Source: an uncultured Roseicyclus sp. (GTDB lineage Bacteria; Pseudomonadota; Alphaproteobacteria; Rhodobacterales; Rhodobacteraceae). Taken from it: 64,000 nucleotides of DNA. The stretch covers positions 1-64,000 of the forward strand of contig CANLEH010000007.1 in NCBI GenBank assembly GCA_947489665.1. The letters run 5' to 3'. Shown here piece by piece: positions 1 to 8,401 of the stretch; position 1 is the stretch's first letter, and each line of letters starts with the position of its first letter. The notes under the pieces were generated by a model that was not told the origin of the DNA, searched no databases, and saw nothing but the letters and a program-made list of their open reading frames with translations. A program made the translations under genes and the position numbers.

Positions 1-77
1 TCAGACCTCAGACCTCAGACCTCAGACCTCAGACCTCAGACCTCAGACCTCAGACCTCAGACCTCAGACCTCAGACC
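1..77. repeat. Heptanucleotide tandem repeat, 11 copies
   Basis: Eleven perfect head-to-tail copies of TCAGACC fill the first 77 bases and stop abruptly at the start of unique sequence. The array may continue to the left of the window. It lies about 190 bases upstream of the first Flp pilin start codon, in a stretch with no credible gene. The unit length is not a multiple of three, so it would not be frame-neutral if translated. No sign of a mobile element is visible beside it. Confidence 0.95.
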
Positions 78-263
78 AACTTCCTTACGATTTGACACGA
101 AACAACCCTTTAGAAATCGCAAACATTTCCCAGAGGCGCCCAATTCGCGCCCCGATTGGCCGCGATACATCTCCTTGTCACAGGGACAACCCGGGGCTTC
201 ATCCCCCGCCCCGGACACCTGAAACCGAATAAAGACCTTTTTGTCATACTGGAGAACCTGACA

Positions 264-500
264 ATGAAAGCCATGATCCAAAACTTCGCAAAATCCGAAT
301 CCGGCGCCGTGACGGTTGACTGGGTTGTTCTGACCGCCGCCCTCGTGGGCCTGGGCCTGGCCGTTATGGCTGTTGTGTCCGCTGGTGTTGAGAACCTCTC
401 GGACGATATCGGCAACTCGCTGGCAAACGCCAACCCGGAAACCAGCCCCTTCGCTGGCAACACCGACATCACCGCGTCCACCGACATCTCGCTGGACTAA
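264..500 (+). CDS. flp: Flp/Fap family type IVb pilin (copy 1)
   Basis: A 78-residue prepilin, the major structural subunit type of Tad pili, processed at the inner membrane and assembled into an adhesive fibre. A short leader ends at Gly14; mature protein would begin AVTVDW, followed by a hydrophobic helix at about residues 20-42. Canonical Flp pilins carry Glu-Tyr at mature positions 5-6; here they are Asp-Trp. The start was set at 264 because GGAGAA lies 8 bases upstream and the leader then has normal length; a longer in-frame extension to 156 has no pilin features. A hairpin terminator follows. Confidence 0.9.
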   Translation: MKAMIQNFAKSESGAVTVDWVVLTAALVGLGLAVMAVVSAGVENLSDDIGNSLANANPETSPFAGNTDITASTDISLD

Positions 501-531
501 TCTCCGCAGCCTAACGGCAACGGATGAGTTT

Positions 532-563
532 ACGGGTCGCCTTCGGGCGGCCCGTTTTCGTTT
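532..563 (+). terminator. Rho-independent terminator after flp copy 1
   Basis: A 10-bp stem with one G-T wobble (ACGGGTCGCC pairing with GGCGGCCCGT), TTCG tetraloop, then TTTCGTTT. It sits 31 bases after the pilin stop and would uncouple the first pilin from the rest of the locus. Confidence 0.8.
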
Positions 564-770
564 GCGGTCCAACCACGCCTGGCGCCTTGCGAACCATGAA
601 ATGAAAACGTGAGCAATGCGTCAGGAAACAGCCGCTACTCGTTCGTAAAAACATCTCGGGTCCGCCCAAATTGCGCCCGGATTCCAAAGGAAAACAAGAC
701 TTAACAGCGCGGGTCGCCACACAGGGATCCGGCGCATGGCCAAACGTTCACCATGACGGGATGATAAAAA

Positions 771-1007
771 ATGAAGATCACACTGAAAAACTTCTTCGCC
801 AACGAATCCGGCGCAGTATCGACCGACTGGGTCGTTTTGACTGCTGTTGTGATGGGCCTGGCGCTGGTCTTCACCGCCGTCATCGTGTCGGGCACCGAAA
901 ACGCATCGAACGACATCAGCAATTATATGGCGAACGTGCAGACGGACACCGACCCGCTGCAAGCCAATGTCGATATCACGGCATCCACGGACATCTCGCT
1001 CAACTAA
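771..1007 (+). CDS. flp: Flp/Fap family type IVb pilin (copy 2)
   Basis: A second 78-residue prepilin, same length as copy 1. Leader cleavage is again expected after Gly14, giving AVSTDW at the mature N-terminus, then a hydrophobic helix. The two copies share the Asp-Trp pair and an almost identical C-terminus (DITASTDISL plus D or N), while the stretch between helix and tail has diverged. This argues for tandem duplication with constraint at both ends. It could be an alternative major subunit or a minor pilin. It has its own downstream hairpin, so the two pilins are probably separate transcripts. Confidence 0.9.
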   Translation: MKITLKNFFANESGAVSTDWVVLTAVVMGLALVFTAVIVSGTENASNDISNYMANVQTDTDPLQANVDITASTDISLN

Positions 1008-1035
1008 GACAGCGCGCTCCGGCAATCCTGACCAC

Positions 1036-1066
1036 AAGGCCGTCCAAAAGGGCGGCCTTACATGTT
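1036..1066 (+). terminator. Probable terminator after flp copy 2
   Basis: AAGGCCGTCC and GGGCGGCCTT form a 10-bp stem with one wobble pair around an AAAA loop. The following sequence (ACATGTTTCT) is a poor T tract, so termination may be partial and allow read-through into cpaB. Confidence 0.6.
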
Positions 1067-1268
1067 TCTGCTGCGACGCAAAACATGAGCAAGGCCGCGC
1101 GCCTCGATCCTGGAAAGCATTGAATAAACCTATCAATTTCTCTGCTCCGCCACCGACATGCCCCTGCCCGACCCAATTTTTGCCCGAATTCCCGGCGACA
1201 ACGGGGGCCTGTAGTGAGTTTTGTCTCCGAAGTGCGGACACAGAGCAGATAATAACGAGGTGGGCATT

Positions 1269-2096
1269 ATGCGTATCGTTTTCATTTTGGTCCTAGCCGT
1301 AGGCGTCGGCCTTGCCGGCTTTGCGGTTTCGATCGCAAAAGACCGGTTCGACCAATATCAAGCGGCTTTGGCCGAACAGCAGGACGCGATCCTCCCAACG
1401 ACACAGATTGTCGTGGTGACGCGGCAACTGGCATATGGTGATCAGCTGACGCCGGACGATGTCCAACTCGTGCGCTGGCCTGCAGAATTTGTGCCCTTCG
1501 GCGCCTTCACCTCCATTGAGGAGCTGTTTCCCGGCGGCGAAGGCGAAGACACGCGCACCGTTATCCGCATGATGGAACAACACGAGCCTATCTTGCTGAC
1601 CAAGGTCACCTCTCCCGGCGAAGACGCCGGCGTGGCCTCGCGTCTGGCCGAAGGGATGCGCGCCATCTCGCTGAGCGTGAATATCAACTCCGGCGTTTCA
1701 GGGTTCCTGCGCCCCGGTGACCGCGTCGATGTCTATTGGACCGGTCAGGGTCGCAATTCCGAAAGCGTCACACGCTTGGTGCGCGCCAACGTGCAGATCA
1801 TCGCGATCGACCAGATCACCGATGAACAGCGCAACAGCCCGACAATTGCGCGCACAATCACCATTACGGCCCTGCCCGAGGATGTCGCCTTCCTGACCCA
1901 GGCGCAATCGACCGGTTCGTTGACCTTGGCCCTGGTGGGCGTTGGTGATGCGAGCGAAAGCGCCGATGTCGAGGTGTCCAGCTCGTCCGTTCTGGGCGAC
2001 ATCGAGGAAGTCGCCACGGAAGGCCCCAACGTCTGCACAGTGCGCAACCGTCGCGGTGCCGAAGTTGTGGTCACGCAGGTCCCCTGCCTGCAGTAA
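1269..2096 (+). CDS. cpaB: Flp pilus assembly protein CpaB/RcpC
   Basis: A 275-residue periplasmic Tad component thought to work with the CpaC secretin. One N-terminal membrane/signal segment (about residues 2-22) is followed by a SAF-type domain (about 40-105, with TTQIVVVTRQL and GDQLTPDDV) and the RcpC/CpaB region carrying LRPGDRVDVYW near residue 155. The start at 1269 puts the signal segment at the N-terminus and has a GAGG about 8 bases upstream; the longer frame to 1221 adds a polar extension. First gene after the two pilins; a strong terminator follows, so it may be its own unit. Confidence 0.92.
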   Translation: MRIVFILVLAVGVGLAGFAVSIAKDRFDQYQAALAEQQDAILPTTQIVVVTRQLAYGDQLTPDDVQLVRWPAEFVPFGAFTSIEELFPGGEGEDTRTVIRMMEQHEPILLTKVTSPGEDAGVASRLAEGMRAISLSVNINSGVSGFLRPGDRVDVYWTGQGRNSESVTRLVRANVQIIAIDQITDEQRNSPTIARTITITALPEDVAFLTQAQSTGSLTLALVGVGDASESADVEVSSSSVLGDIEEVATEGPNVCTVRNRRGAEVVVTQVPCLQ

Positions 2097-2122
2097 TCCA
2101 CAGACTTATCCACCAAATTTCA

Positions 2123-2156
2123 AACGCGCTCCTGCCCTGCAGGGGCGCGTTTTTTT
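2123..2156 (+). terminator. Rho-independent terminator between cpaB and cpaC
   Basis: AACGCGC-t-CCTG pairs with CAGG-g-GCGCGTT and is followed by a run of T (TTTTTTT). This is the best-formed hairpin terminator in the pilus locus, and it lies inside what is usually drawn as one operon. Confidence 0.85.
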
Positions 2157-2307
2157 GTGGATAAGTTCAGGACCGTTGTGGATTTGGCACATGAACAAAC
2201 ACGCCCAACACAGTGATTCTTGCACAAAAAACAGATTTGGGGCATGGTCCTCCAAAGGGCGAATAAGAAATATGGCCCATAACCGTGACATAGAGGCAGG
2301 TCACATC

Positions 2308-3699
2308 ATGAGCATGACAGGTTTTCTGCGTGTATGCCTTCTGGGCTGCGCAACACTACTTTTCCAACCCGCAATGATGGTCGAGGCGCAGGGTTTGCGC
2401 GTTGTCGAAGGTGAGAGCACCGGAACATTGCGCGTTCCCATGAACCGTGCCGTCGTTGTCGAAAGCGACATGTTGTTTGCCGAACTTTCGGTGGCCAACC
2501 CGGCAATCGCGGACATCGCGACATTGTCCGAGCGTTCGATCTACGTGCTTGGACGCGCACCGGGCCGGACCAGCATGACATTGCTTGGCCCGGACGGCGC
2601 TTTGATCGCGAATGTCGAAATCCAGGTCGTGCCTGATGTGGCCGAACTGCGCGAACGCCTGCGTGAGATCCTTCCCGGCGAACCGGTGGAAGTGCGCACG
2701 GCAAATGACGGCATTGTCCTGTCGGGCACCGTCAGCTCCGGCCTTGTTGTTGATCGCGCCCTGGAATTGGCCGGTCGCTACGGCGCGGTGTCGAATCTGA
2801 TGATGGTGGGCGGCACGCAGCAGGTCATGCTGCAAGTTCGCTTCGCTGAAATGCAGCGCACCGTACGCCAGGAATTGTCGACTTCGCTGGGGATCGGTGC
2901 CACCGCCGGTAACTTCGGCACAACCTTCGGGGCCAACGGGGCAACGGGTGGCGCTGAATTCGGCGGCACCAATACCGTGGCCTCCGGCGATGGCTCGGGT
3001 GGTCTTGGCGTCAGCTTCTCAGCCGGCGGTTTGCAACTCTCCGTCCTTCTGGAAGCGCTGGAATCCAACGGCATGGTCCGCACCCTTGCGGAACCGAACC
3101 TGACCGCGCTCAGCGGCCAGACGGCCAACTTCCTCGCAGGTGGCGAATTCCCAGTTCCGACTGAATCGGAATCGGGCGGCACCACGGTGGAATTCAAGCC
3201 ATTCGGCGTCCAGCTGGAGTTCACGCCCACGGTTGTGGACGGCGACATCATCAACCTGAACCTGAATGCAGAAATTTCCTCGATTGGTGAGGTTTTCGCA
3301 GGCAGCTCCTCCCCCGCTCTCAACACCCGGTCGGCATCGACCACCGTTGAAATGCGCGATGGTGACAGCTTTGCGATTGCAGGACTTCTTCAGGATGACT
3401 TCCGCAACTCGGTTGGCCAGGTGCCATGGCTTGGCGATCTGCCAATCCTGGGCGCGCTTTTCCGGTCAGCCAGCTACCAGCGGCAACAGTCCGAGCTTGT
3501 GATCATCGTGACCGCTCATCTGGTCAGCCCCGTTCGCGGCGAAGCGCTTGCGCTGCCGACCGACCGGGTGCGTATCCCGACCGAGCAGGAATTGTTCTTC
3601 TTGGGTGAGGTCACTGGCCGCGCCCCAGCCGTCGGAACCCCCGCCGGCGAAGTGGCTCAACAGGATTTCTCGGGATCCTACGGCTACGTCCTGGACTGA
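2308..3699 (+). CDS. cpaC: Tad secretin CpaC/RcpA
   Basis: A 463-residue outer-membrane secretin, the channel through which the Flp pilus leaves the cell. A signal peptide covers about residues 1-28 (ending VEAQG). Next come the pilus-assembly N-domain (about 32-100), a BON-like stretch and the secretin domain (about 230-415) with the late-secretin pattern VPWLGDLPILGALF followed by ELVIIVTAHLVSP. The start at 2308 has GAGGCAGG upstream; the frame is open much further upstream through the cpaB region without coding features. The OmpA-type lipoprotein gene begins 7 bases after its stop, so the two are probably cotranscribed. Confidence 0.95.
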   Translation: MSMTGFLRVCLLGCATLLFQPAMMVEAQGLRVVEGESTGTLRVPMNRAVVVESDMLFAELSVANPAIADIATLSERSIYVLGRAPGRTSMTLLGPDGALIANVEIQVVPDVAELRERLREILPGEPVEVRTANDGIVLSGTVSSGLVVDRALELAGRYGAVSNLMMVGGTQQVMLQVRFAEMQRTVRQELSTSLGIGATAGNFGTTFGANGATGGAEFGGTNTVASGDGSGGLGVSFSAGGLQLSVLLEALESNGMVRTLAEPNLTALSGQTANFLAGGEFPVPTESESGGTTVEFKPFGVQLEFTPTVVDGDIINLNLNAEISSIGEVFAGSSSPALNTRSASTTVEMRDGDSFAIAGLLQDDFRNSVGQVPWLGDLPILGALFRSASYQRQQSELVIIVTAHLVSPVRGEALALPTDRVRIPTEQELFFLGEVTGRAPAVGTPAGEVAQQDFSGSYGYVLD

Positions 3700-3706
3700 G
3701 GAGGCG

Positions 3707-4342
3707 ATGATGACCAATAAACTCCCTTCACGGCGAATTCTCCTGGCCAGCATGGGCTCGACCCTTGCACTGACGGCTTGCGGCAATTTCCAAATCGAAA
3801 CCGGTCGCCCCCTTGGCGCGGAACTGGACGAGGGCCGCTTCGGCGAACCAACGCGCCAGAACATCGGGGTCCACAACGGCGACATCAACTACGCCGCCCT
3901 TCTGGGCGAACGCTTCGCCGCCGAGGTGCCAACAACCATCAACTTCGCCTTCAATTCGGCGGAACTTGATGCCACGGCCCGCGGGATCCTGACGCAACAG
4001 GCCCATTTCATCCGGCATTTCCCGGAAGTCCGCTTCTCGGTCTTCGGGCATACCGATGCCGTGGGCAGCCGCGCCTACAATCACCGTCTCGGCCTGCGCC
4101 GCGCGCGGGCTGCGGTGAACTTCCTGGTCCATCAGGGCGTGAACCGGCACCGCTTGCAGGCGCTGGTCTCGCTCGGGGAAACCCAGCCGATCGTCGCGAC
4201 CGACATGGAAGAACGCCGGAATCGCCGCACCGTGACCGAGGTGACAGGTTTTGTCGAAACCAGCGATCTGGTGCTCGACGGCCAATATGCCGTGATCGTC
4301 TACCGCAGCTACAGTGGCGGTGGTGGCGGCGGCGGCGAATAG
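3707..4342 (+). CDS. OmpA-family lipoprotein of the Tad locus
   Basis: A 211-residue protein. The N-terminus has a twin-arginine-like SRRILL and a lipobox LTAC with Cys near residue 25, so it should be a lipoprotein, possibly exported folded. The C-terminal half is an OmpA-like peptidoglycan-binding domain (INFAFNSAELD, then GHTDAVGSRAYN and LGLRRARAAVNFL). OmpA-type proteins are often found in Tad loci and may anchor the secretin to peptidoglycan; that role is inferred. The protein ends in a run of seven glycines. Start at 3707, 7 bases after cpaC and behind GAGGAGG; the next ATG at 3710 is also possible. A terminator follows. Confidence 0.88.
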   Translation: MMTNKLPSRRILLASMGSTLALTACGNFQIETGRPLGAELDEGRFGEPTRQNIGVHNGDINYAALLGERFAAEVPTTINFAFNSAELDATARGILTQQAHFIRHFPEVRFSVFGHTDAVGSRAYNHRLGLRRARAAVNFLVHQGVNRHRLQALVSLGETQPIVATDMEERRNRRTVTEVTGFVETSDLVLDGQYAVIVYRSYSGGGGGGGE

Positions 4343-4372
4343 CCTCCAAACCCTTATTTTGCTTGGCAATTG

Positions 4373-4408
4373 ACCGCGTCGGACCCCCTCCGGCGCGGTT
4401 TTTCTTTT
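4373..4408 (+). terminator. Rho-independent terminator after the OmpA lipoprotein
   Basis: ACCGCG pairs with CGCGGT with an inner GG/CC pair, followed by TTTTTCTTTT. It separates the secretin part of the locus from the cpaE-cpaF-tadBC part. Confidence 0.8.
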
Positions 4409-4517
4409 GGCGACAAAGCCCAGTGATGTCCACGAATTGTAAACGTAATCCCTTTTTTGTGTCCCATTCTCGCCGCTTTTCCAGAGCACGTTCACCCTTG
4501 GGAAGGACCAAGATGGC

Positions 4518-4640
4518 ATGAGTCGTCTTGGCACTGAAATGGGTCCATGGACCGGCCGATCGAGCAAACTGGGCCACCATGAGCTTTTGAATGATGATCC
4601 GGGGATACCCCGGGCAGATTGGGATTTGAGGAATGAGTAG
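4518..4640 (+). CDS. Possible small ORF overlapping the cpaE start
   Basis: A 40-codon frame beginning MSRLGTEMGP and ending DLRNE, with GGAAGGA 11 bases upstream. Its stop (TAG 4638-4640) overlaps the cpaE start codon region by 8 bases, the layout of translational coupling. Codon third positions are less GC-rich than in neighbouring genes, which weakens the case. It resembles nothing I recognise. It may be a leader peptide, a small protein or chance. Confidence 0.35.
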   Translation: MSRLGTEMGPWTGRSSKLGHHELLNDDPGIPRADWDLRNE

Positions 4641-5895
4641 CGGACTGGCACTGAAATCCGAACCGGCCCCCATCGTCGCTTGCACGGTGTCGAGCATGGT
4701 TCATCACTTCGGTCTTTTGATCGAGGATATGGAAACCGAACTGGGCGAGGCCTGGGGTGATCTGGGCTTTGAAGAAGCGCGTGATTTCATCAACGCGCTG
4801 GAACCCGGCAACCTTGAATTCATTGCACTTGCCGTGCGTGAAGAGGATGAGGCCGACCTTGGTCGCATCGGTGAGGTTATCCGCGCCGCCCGCTCGAAAG
4901 ACATCAAGGTCATCCTGATCCCCGAAAACCTTTCGACCGCTGGTCTGCGCGAACTCCTGCGCCTGGGCGCTGATGACTTCGTACCTTACCCGCTGGCCGA
5001 AGGCGCCTTGCACGACGCGATCGAAAAGATCCGGTCGGAGCCTGAGCCCGCCCCTGCCCCGCAAGTGCAGGCCGAAGAGCCCGCAACGCCCGCAACCGGT
5101 CAGCGCCTCGATACGCAATCCGCGGTTTTCGCCGTGCAAAATCTTGCTGGCGGCACCGGTGCCACAACCCTTGCCGTCAACATGGCGTGGGAGATGGCGA
5201 ACATTGACAAAAAGAACGCGCCATCGGTCTGTATCGTCGACCTCGACCTGCAGAATGGCTCGGTCGCGACTTATCTCGACCTACCGCGCCGCGAGATCAT
5301 GCTCGAGATGCTGCAGGACGCCACTTCGATGGATACCGACGGCTTCAAGCAGGCTCTGGTTGGTTACGAAGACAAGATGTCCGTCTTCACCACGCCGTCT
5401 GAGATTGTCCCGCTTGATATCGTTGGACCGGAAGAGATCGGCGCCATCCTCGATCTGGCCGCGCAAAGCTTCGACATCGTGATCGTCGACATGCCGCGCA
5501 CCATGGTCATGTGGACCGAAACGGTCCTGAACCGCGCCGATATGTATTTCGCAACGCTGGAACTTGATCTGCGCTCGGCCCAGAACGCCATGCGCTTCAT
5601 CAAGGCCTTGCAATCCGAAGATCTGCCGCTCGACAAGGTCCAGTATGTCCTGAACCGCGCGCCAGGCATGACGGATCTGAACGGAAAGACCCGGATGAAG
5701 AAGATGGCCGAAAGCCTTGGCGTGTCGTTCTCGAACATGCTGCCCGATGGCGGCAAACCCGTTACGCAAGCCTGCGACAACGGGGAAACCCTGGCCGAGG
5801 CCGCCAAGAAAAATCCGCTCCGTAAGGAAATCACCAAACTCGCAGACGGGCTTTACAAGGCCATGGTCGGCGACGTGAAGGCGAAGGGTAAGTAA
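4633..5895 (+). CDS. cpaE: Pilus assembly ATPase-like protein CpaE/TadZ
   Basis: A 420-residue ParA/MinD-like protein that localises the Tad machinery in the cell. Residues 1-135 look like an atypical receiver domain (LLRLGADDFVPYPL near its end), then a Pro/Ala/Glu linker (about 136-155) and the ATPase-like domain. The P-loop region reads AGGTGATT (172-179) and lacks both lysines of the deviant Walker A of ParA proteins. Later motifs are kept (CIVDLDLQNGSVATYLDL and FDIVIVDMPR). The stop codon abuts the cpaF start codon with no gap. Confidence 0.92.
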   Translation: MSSGLALKSEPAPIVACTVSSMVHHFGLLIEDMETELGEAWGDLGFEEARDFINALEPGNLEFIALAVREEDEADLGRIGEVIRAARSKDIKVILIPENLSTAGLRELLRLGADDFVPYPLAEGALHDAIEKIRSEPEPAPAPQVQAEEPATPATGQRLDTQSAVFAVQNLAGGTGATTLAVNMAWEMANIDKKNAPSVCIVDLDLQNGSVATYLDLPRREIMLEMLQDATSMDTDGFKQALVGYEDKMSVFTTPSEIVPLDIVGPEEIGAILDLAAQSFDIVIVDMPRTMVMWTETVLNRADMYFATLELDLRSAQNAMRFIKALQSEDLPLDKVQYVLNRAPGMTDLNGKTRMKKMAESLGVSFSNMLPDGGKPVTQACDNGETLAEAAKKNPLRKEITKLADGLYKAMVGDVKAKGK

Positions 5896-7371
5896 ATGTT
5901 TTCGAAGTATAAAAAGACTGGCACGTCAGCCGCCGTTGCGCCCCTGACAGAAGTGGCGAAATCGCCCAAAGTCACAGCGGCTGCCCCCGCCCCTGAGGAA
6001 AAGGCGGCCCCGGCCCCCAAAGTGGCGCGCCAGCCCGAAAACGTGACCCCAATCCCGAAGGCAACCACGCCCGAGGGGGAAGACAAAGACCGCAAGCGCC
6101 GCCTGCGTCTTGATGAGATCAAGACCGAAATGCACCATCGCTTGCTCGACAACCTGAACCTGTCGGCTCTCGAAGGCGCAAAAGACACGGAATTGCGCGC
6201 GGAAATCACCGCGATCACCAGTGAACAGCTGGCTGAGATGGGCGTGGTTCTGAACCGCGAAGACCGCCAGACGCTCAACACCGAACTGTTCGACGAAGTC
6301 ACGGGCCTCGGCCCGCTTGAGCCGCTTTTGCAGGACGAAACGGTCAACGATATTCTCGTCAACGGCCCCAACCGCGTGTTCATCGAACGCGCCGGTAAGC
6401 TGGAACTCTCCGATGTGCGCTTCAAGGATGAACGCCACCTGCTGCGCATCATCGACAAGATCGTGTCCGCCGTGGGTCGCCGCGTTGACGAATCCAATCC
6501 CTACGTTGACGCCCGCCTGAAAGACGGCTCGCGTTTCAACGCCATGGTCCCCCCGGTGGCCGTCGACGGCTCCCTCGTTTCCATTCGTAAATTCAAGAAG
6601 GAAAAGCTGGGGATCGACGACCTCGTCAACTTCGGTGCCTTTTCCGAGGAAATGGCCGCCTACCTCCAGGCCGCCGTGGCCTGCCGCCTCAACGTTATCG
6701 TCTCCGGCGGTACGGGTTCCGGTAAAACCACCACGCTTAACGCACTCTCGTCCTTCATCGACAACAAGGAACGCGTGCTGACGATCGAGGATACGGCAGA
6801 ACTTCAGCTGCAACAGATCCACGTGGGCCGGATGGAAAGCCGCCCGCCCAACGTTGAAGGCAAGGGCGCTGTGACCCAGCGCGATTGTCTGCGGAACGCG
6901 CTTCGTATGCGTCCCGACCGCATCATCGTGGGTGAAACGCGTGGCGAGGAAGTCATCGACATGTTGCAGGCCATGAACACCGGCCACGACGGATCCATGA
7001 CGACGATCCACGCCAACAACGCCCGCGACGCCTGTTCGCGCCTTGAAAACATGGTCGCCATGGCCGGCATCGAAATGCCGCTCAAGGCCGTCCGCGCCCA
7101 GATCGCCTCGGCTGTGCACCTGATCGTGCAGGCCTCGCGCCTGCAGGACGGCTCGCGCCGCATGGTGTCGATCACTGAGGTCACCGGCATGGAAGGTGAA
7201 GTCATCTCCATGCAGGAAGTCTTCCGCTACCAGCGCACCGGCCTGGAACCCGATGGCAAGATCATCGGCCATTTCACGGCCTGCGGCGTGCGCTCGCACT
7301 ATTCCGAACGGTTCCGGCAGTGGGGCTATGACCTGCCCAACGCCATCTACGAACCCATCGCAGCTGAATAA
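5896..7371 (+). CDS. cpaF: Tad secretion ATPase CpaF/TadA
   Basis: A 491-residue member of the type II/IV secretion ATPase superfamily. It is the cytoplasmic motor that drives Flp pilin polymerisation. A low-complexity Ala/Pro/Lys N-terminus (about 10-65) precedes the conserved N-domain. Walker A is GGTGSGKT (271-278), with an Asp/Glu box [11 protein letters not shown] (342-352) and a His box [12 protein letters not shown] (363-374). All are intact. The gene begins on the base after the cpaE stop and is followed 15 bases later by tadB, so these are one transcription unit. Confidence 0.97.
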   Translation: MFSKYKKTGTSAAVAPLTEVAKSPKVTAAAPAPEEKAAPAPKVARQPENVTPIPKATTPEGEDKDRKRRLRLDEIKTEMHHRLLDNLNLSALEGAKDTELRAEITAITSEQLAEMGVVLNREDRQTLNTELFDEVTGLGPLEPLLQDETVNDILVNGPNRVFIERAGKLELSDVRFKDERHLLRIIDKIVSAVGRRVDESNPYVDARLKDGSRFNAMVPPVAVDGSLVSIRKFKKEKLGIDDLVNFGAFSEEMAAYLQAAVACRLNVIVSGGTGSGKTTTLNALSSFIDNKERVLTIEDTAELQLQQIHVGRMESRPPNVEGKGAVTQRDCLRNALRMRPDRIIVGETRGEEVIDMLQAMNTGHDGSMTTIHANNARDACSRLENMVAMAGIEMPLKAVRAQIASAVHLIVQASRLQDGSRRMVSITEVTGMEGEVISMQEVFRYQRTGLEPDGKIIGHFTACGVRSHYSERFRQWGYDLPNAIYEPIAAE

Positions 7372-7386
7372 CGGAGCGCTTAGATC

Positions 7387-8355
7387 ATGCAACTCTCTAT
7401 CGAACCGCTCATCTATATCGGCATCTTTGTCGGTGTGATCATGCTGGTAAACGGCATCTACTTGCTGGTCTTCGGCAAGTCGATCAGCCTCAATGCCCGC
7501 GTGAACCGTCGTCTGACGATGCTGGAATCCGGCACCAGCCGCGAAGACGTTCTGGCCAAGCTCCGCAAGGAACTGGACCAACACAAAGGCAGCGTCAGCC
7601 TGCCCTTCTACCAGATGATCGCCGACAAGGCGCAGCGCGGAAACATCGCCTTCTCACCCAACCAGCTGATGCTGATGATGGTTGTCGGGTCGGTCGTGGC
7701 CTTCCTGTTGATGACCATCCTGACAGGCGCATCCGCGCCGTTGCGGGCCATTGCGTCCGTCGGCATGGGCGTGGGCGGTGTCTTTTTCTGGGTCAACAAC
7801 AAGGCCAAGAAGCGCATCGCGATGTTCGAAGAACAGCTGCCCGATGCGGTGGAATTGATGGTGCGCTCCCTGCGCGTCGGCCACCCCTTTGTGTCAGCCA
7901 TCAACACCGTCAGCCGTGAGATGTCGGACCCGATCGCGTCCGAGCTTGGCATCATCGCGGACGAGGCCGCCTATGGTCGCGACGTCGCCGAAGCCATCCA
8001 GGCCATGGCCGAACGCCTCGGCATTCAGGATTTGCGCTTTCTCGCCGTCGCCGTGGGCATTCAGCAGACCTCGGGTGGTAACCTGGCCGAGATCCTGCAA
8101 GGCCTGGCCAACGTGATCCGCGCGCGCTTCAAGCTGTTCCGCAAGGTCAAGGCCATCACGGCAGAGGCGAAATGGTCCGGCAACTTCCTGTCGATCTTCC
8201 CGATCCTGGCACTGGTCGGCATCAACGTGATGCAGCCTGACTACTACTCCGAAGTGATGGGCACGCCCGTCTTCATCCCCGCCTGTGCCGCCGTGGCCGT
8301 CATGCTGGCCATGAACATGATCATCATGCGCATGCTGGTGAACATCAAAGTGTAA
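7387..8355 (+). CDS. tadB: Tad inner-membrane platform protein TadB
   Basis: A 322-residue polytopic inner-membrane protein of the GspF/T2SSF family. It pairs with TadC to form the platform under the pilus. Hydrophobic segments lie near residues 5-27, about 95-140 and at the C-terminus (about 265-320). The T2SSF domain occupies the middle, with EEQLPDAVELMVRSLRVGHP and the following helices, as expected. Length is typical. It is preceded by an AACGGAGCG ribosome-binding region and followed 46 bases later by tadC. Confidence 0.94.
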   Translation: MQLSIEPLIYIGIFVGVIMLVNGIYLLVFGKSISLNARVNRRLTMLESGTSREDVLAKLRKELDQHKGSVSLPFYQMIADKAQRGNIAFSPNQLMLMMVVGSVVAFLLMTILTGASAPLRAIASVGMGVGGVFFWVNNKAKKRIAMFEEQLPDAVELMVRSLRVGHPFVSAINTVSREMSDPIASELGIIADEAAYGRDVAEAIQAMAERLGIQDLRFLAVAVGIQQTSGGNLAEILQGLANVIRARFKLFRKVKAITAEAKWSGNFLSIFPILALVGINVMQPDYYSEVMGTPVFIPACAAVAVMLAMNMIIMRMLVNIKV

Positions 8356-8401
8356 CGACAATGGGTGCGCTCCCCGCACCCGCATAAGAAAGAGCAGTCC
8401 G

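Noticed and set aside
1-77. CRISPR array
   Set aside because: The 7-base units are perfect tandem copies with no spacers.
1942-2307. N-terminal extension of cpaC through the cpaB gene
   Set aside because: The extension is antisense-like or frame-shifted coding noise, includes a terminator, and lacks a signal peptide; the start at 2308 has both a signal peptide and a ribosome binding site.
5926-7584. A 552-codon minus-strand frame antisense to cpaF and tadB
   Set aside because: Same reason: GC-rich codon mirror, no fold-like pattern, while cpaF is certain.
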